In this document: in pieces, positions 62,395 to 64,000 of the stretch
Numbering within the stretch: the first letter of the stretch is position 1
Layout of the letters: every line of letters begins with the position of its first letter
From: Bacillus sp. NP157
GTDB taxonomy: Bacteria; Pseudomonadota; Gammaproteobacteria; Xanthomonadales; Rhodanobacteraceae
Length of the DNA stretch: 64,000 nucleotides
Assembly: GCA_018889975.1 (NCBI GenBank)
Contig: CP076546.1
Coordinates: 1,054,001 to 1,118,000 of the forward strand
Direction of reading: 5' to 3'
Made by a program: the position numbers and the translations under genes
Notes under the pieces: model-generated
The model's input: only the letters and a program-made list of their open reading frames with translations
Told to the model about the DNA's origin: nothing
Databases searched by the model: none

Positions 62395-63012
62395 CTAGGA
62401 TGCGCCGGCCAGGCGCCTGTCGTCCAACCGCGGGCGGCGCTGGGAGATCCAGGTGCTGCAGGCCTCGGGGTCCTCCTCCCATTTGTTCGCCGTCTTGTGG
62501 AAGACGAGCAGGGCGCCATCGCCGCACAGGCCACCGCAGACGAACGAATATTCGACCACGGCCGCCGTGTGGCCTTCGTTGAACGAGATGGCGGACAGCG
62601 TGAACAGGCCATGGGCAAAGCCGGCTTTGACTGCATCGTCGACCGCCTTGTCCCTGGCGATCAGTGCGCCCCGGGCGGCCGGGCGCCAGCGCTTTGTGTC
62701 GATGAAGCGTAGCTGCTTGTCGTCGCCGAGCAGGTCGGCGAGGTTGGCGACCGTGTAACTGGAATGGTGGAGCATCGCCTTCAGGCTCGCATCGTCCTTG
62801 CAACCGAGGGGTTCATGCGTGCTGGCCGCGCGAGGCTTCCCGGCTTGTTTCGCGACATTCATCGGGCGTTTTACGTCGCTGGCCCAATGCGCGAGGACCG
62901 CCTTGTAAATGGCGGTGGCATCGGCGCGGGACGCCGCGTCGTCGGCGGCGAAAGCGTGGCTGCCGAGCAGGCAGGTGCCGATGGCGGCGAGGAGCCGTGC
63001 ATGTGGTTTCAT
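62395..63012 (-). CDS. Secreted hypothetical protein (205 aa)
   Basis: From the ATG complementary to 63010-63012; signal peptide MKPHARLLAAIGTCLLGSHAFA. The middle reads YTVANLADLLGDDKQLRFIDTKRWRP and FNEGHTAAVVEYSFVCGGLCGDGALLVFHKTANKWEED, with four cysteines including VCGGLCG. No family recognised. It is divergent from the serine hydrolase gene. The much longer frame to 63942 is an antisense artefact of that gene. Confidence 0.7.
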   Translation of the reverse strand: MKPHARLLAAIGTCLLGSHAFAADDAASRADATAIYKAVLAHWASDVKRPMNVAKQAGKPRAASTHEPLGCKDDASLKAMLHHSSYTVANLADLLGDDKQLRFIDTKRWRPAARGALIARDKAVDDAVKAGFAHGLFTLSAISFNEGHTAAVVEYSFVCGGLCGDGALLVFHKTANKWEEDPEACSTWISQRRPRLDDRRLAGAS

Positions 63013-63174
63013 TCCCTGTTCCCCCTCCTGCTGTCGGAAGATCATACGACGGGGGTTCGGTGCGGCAAGGGTAGGCGCCACCGTTAGCCGGCGGCCGTGG
63101 CAGAATCGGTCCCCGACACCGGTGGGGTGCGCGGGCTCAGGGAGATGCGCTTGGCTACGTGGAAGGGAAGGGGG

Positions 63175-64000
63175 ATGCCGCGGTTCGCCTGGCTGGTCAC
63201 GGCGTGGTTCTGCCTGGGCCCAGCGCATGCCGCCACGCCGCCAGCGTGGAAGGCGCAGGCCGACGCCGTCGTCGCTGCGCTGCCCGCGAACGCGCCTGGC
63301 GCAAGCATTGCCGTCGTCGATCATGGCCGGGTGGTGTACGAAAGCGCACGAGGCCTGGCCAGCGTCGAGCTGAACGTGCCACTGACGCCGGCGAGCGTGC
63401 TGCGCATCGGCTCGCTGACGAAGACCGTGACGGCCGCCACGGTGATGCGCCTGGTTTCGCAGGGCAAGCTCGGCCTCGATGCACCGATCGCCCGCTGGCT
63501 TCCCGACTTTCCGCATGCGGACCAGATCACGACCAGGCAGTTGCTGTCGCACACCTCGGGTGTCAGCGATAGATGGACCGCACCCCTCGCCGAGCCGCTG
63601 GATACAGCGGGCCGCCTGAAGCTGATCGCCGCGACGCCGCTGGACTTCGCGCCCGGCACCGACTGGCGTTACAGCAACTCCGGTTACATGGTGCTCGGTG
63701 CCATCATCGAGAAGGTGACCGGCAAGCCCTGGGCCGACGCCGAGCGCGAACTTGCCGTTGCGCCGCTGGGCATCGACGGCGTGGCCTACCATGGCGACGC
63801 GGATGTCGTCGCGCGCTTCGCGACCGGATATACCCTCAACGACGGCGGTAAAGTGGCGAAGCCGATCCTGTACTCCATCACGGGCCCCGGTGCCGCGGGG
63901 GCGTTGTCCGCCACGGCGTCCGGCATGGGCCGCTGGCTGCACGGACTCGCTACCGACAAGGCATTCGGACCAGGCATCTTCGCGTCGATGTCCACCCCCG
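63175..64000 (+). CDS. Serine hydrolase, class C beta-lactamase fold (3' truncated by the window edge)
   Basis: Open to the last base; at least 275 residues. ATG 63175 (GGAAGGGAAGG upstream) or ATG 63145, both giving a signal peptide (FAWLVTAWFCLGPAHAA). Catalytic motifs: Ser80-LTK in VLRIGSLTKT and Tyr166-SN in DWRYSNSGYMVLG. HTSGVSD and ASVLRIGSLTK are family marks. It could be a beta-lactamase, D-aminopeptidase or esterase; the third motif (HxG/KTG) lies beyond the window. Confidence 0.85.
   Translation, partial: MPRFAWLVTAWFCLGPAHAATPPAWKAQADAVVAALPANAPGASIAVVDHGRVVYESARGLASVELNVPLTPASVLRIGSLTKTVTAATVMRLVSQGKLGLDAPIARWLPDFPHADQITTRQLLSHTSGVSDRWTAPLAEPLDTAGRLKLIAATPLDFAPGTDWRYSNSGYMVLGAIIEKVTGKPWADAERELAVAPLGIDGVAYHGDADVVARFATGYTLNDGGKVAKPILYSITGPGAAGALSATASGMGRWLHGLATDKAFGPGIFASMSTP

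Noticed and set aside
1-64000. CRISPR array, tRNA or rRNA genes, insertion sequence, prophage
   Set aside because: No spaced direct repeats, no CCA-ended cloverleaf and no transposase or integrase were seen on reading through. A tRNA scan could still find something overlooked.

Overview
The window is GC-rich, densely packed gammaproteobacterial DNA. The best guess is Xanthomonadales, family Rhodanobacteraceae (Luteibacter/Dyella-like). This is an inference from four things: the codon bias, the three propeller-type sensor kinases, the secreted GH76 and GH15 glycosidases, and one short GC-rich palindrome with a 5' GTAG like the REP sequences of this order. It looks like chromosome. No tRNA, rRNA, CRISPR array, transposase or phage gene was seen.

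Layout. 1-3.2 kb: tail of an unknown gene, then a periplasmic-propeller histidine kinase with no regulator beside it. 3.2-5.5 kb: a two-gene NAD(P)-oxidoreductase operon facing a TetR regulator, with two identical palindromic operators between them. 5.5-8.3 kb: a lower-GC patch with a retropepsin-like protein and an unusual glycine-rich putative exported protein. 8.3-14.8 kb: alkB, an iron-permease-like protein, a trypsin-like protease, a ClC channel, a second TetR/operator unit and a secreted hypothetical. 14.9-21.2 kb: a 1742-residue transglutaminase-like/DUF4011/SF1 helicase/Vsr-like nuclease protein followed by a PPP-type phosphatase; this is the strongest defence candidate. 21.2-30.6 kb: stress and redox genes (FMN-binding stress protein, zinc alcohol dehydrogenase, catalase-family protein), a GH15 enzyme, a PAS kinase facing a degenerate receiver, and a secreted lactonase-like propeller. 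30.6-33 kb: two cytochrome P460 genes around an AraC regulator. 33.6-37.4 kb: a NarL-type regulator convergent with a second propeller kinase. 37.5-39 kb: an alpha/beta-hydrolase fused to an AhpD-like domain that has lost both cysteines. 39-42.8 kb: sulfate ABC importer (sbp-cysT-cysW-cysA). 42.9-44.9 kb: cytochrome b561, ECF sigma factor and anti-sigma factor. 44.9-46.7 kb: RraB-like protein, a DUF3253 protein and two hypotheticals. 46.8-50.4 kb: a third propeller kinase in an operon with its regulator. 50.4-55.5 kb: tautomerase, quinone-reductase-like protein, YceI, small lipoprotein, GH76 mannanase and a His-rich peptide. 55.7-64 kb: PAS protein, katE, sugar kinase plus sugar porter, a 45-residue membrane peptide, a second degenerate receiver, a luciferase-like oxidoreductase, a secreted hypothetical and a truncated serine hydrolase.

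Three themes recur. The first is environmental sensing by propeller kinases. The second is oxidative or electrophile stress handling (katE, catalase-like protein, P460s, TetR-controlled oxidoreductases, b561/ECF). The third is degenerate active sites: an Asp-to-Asn change in the retropepsin, Asp-to-Ala in two paralogous receivers, and a CxxC-less AhpD domain. All functional statements come from reading motifs by eye; no database search was run.
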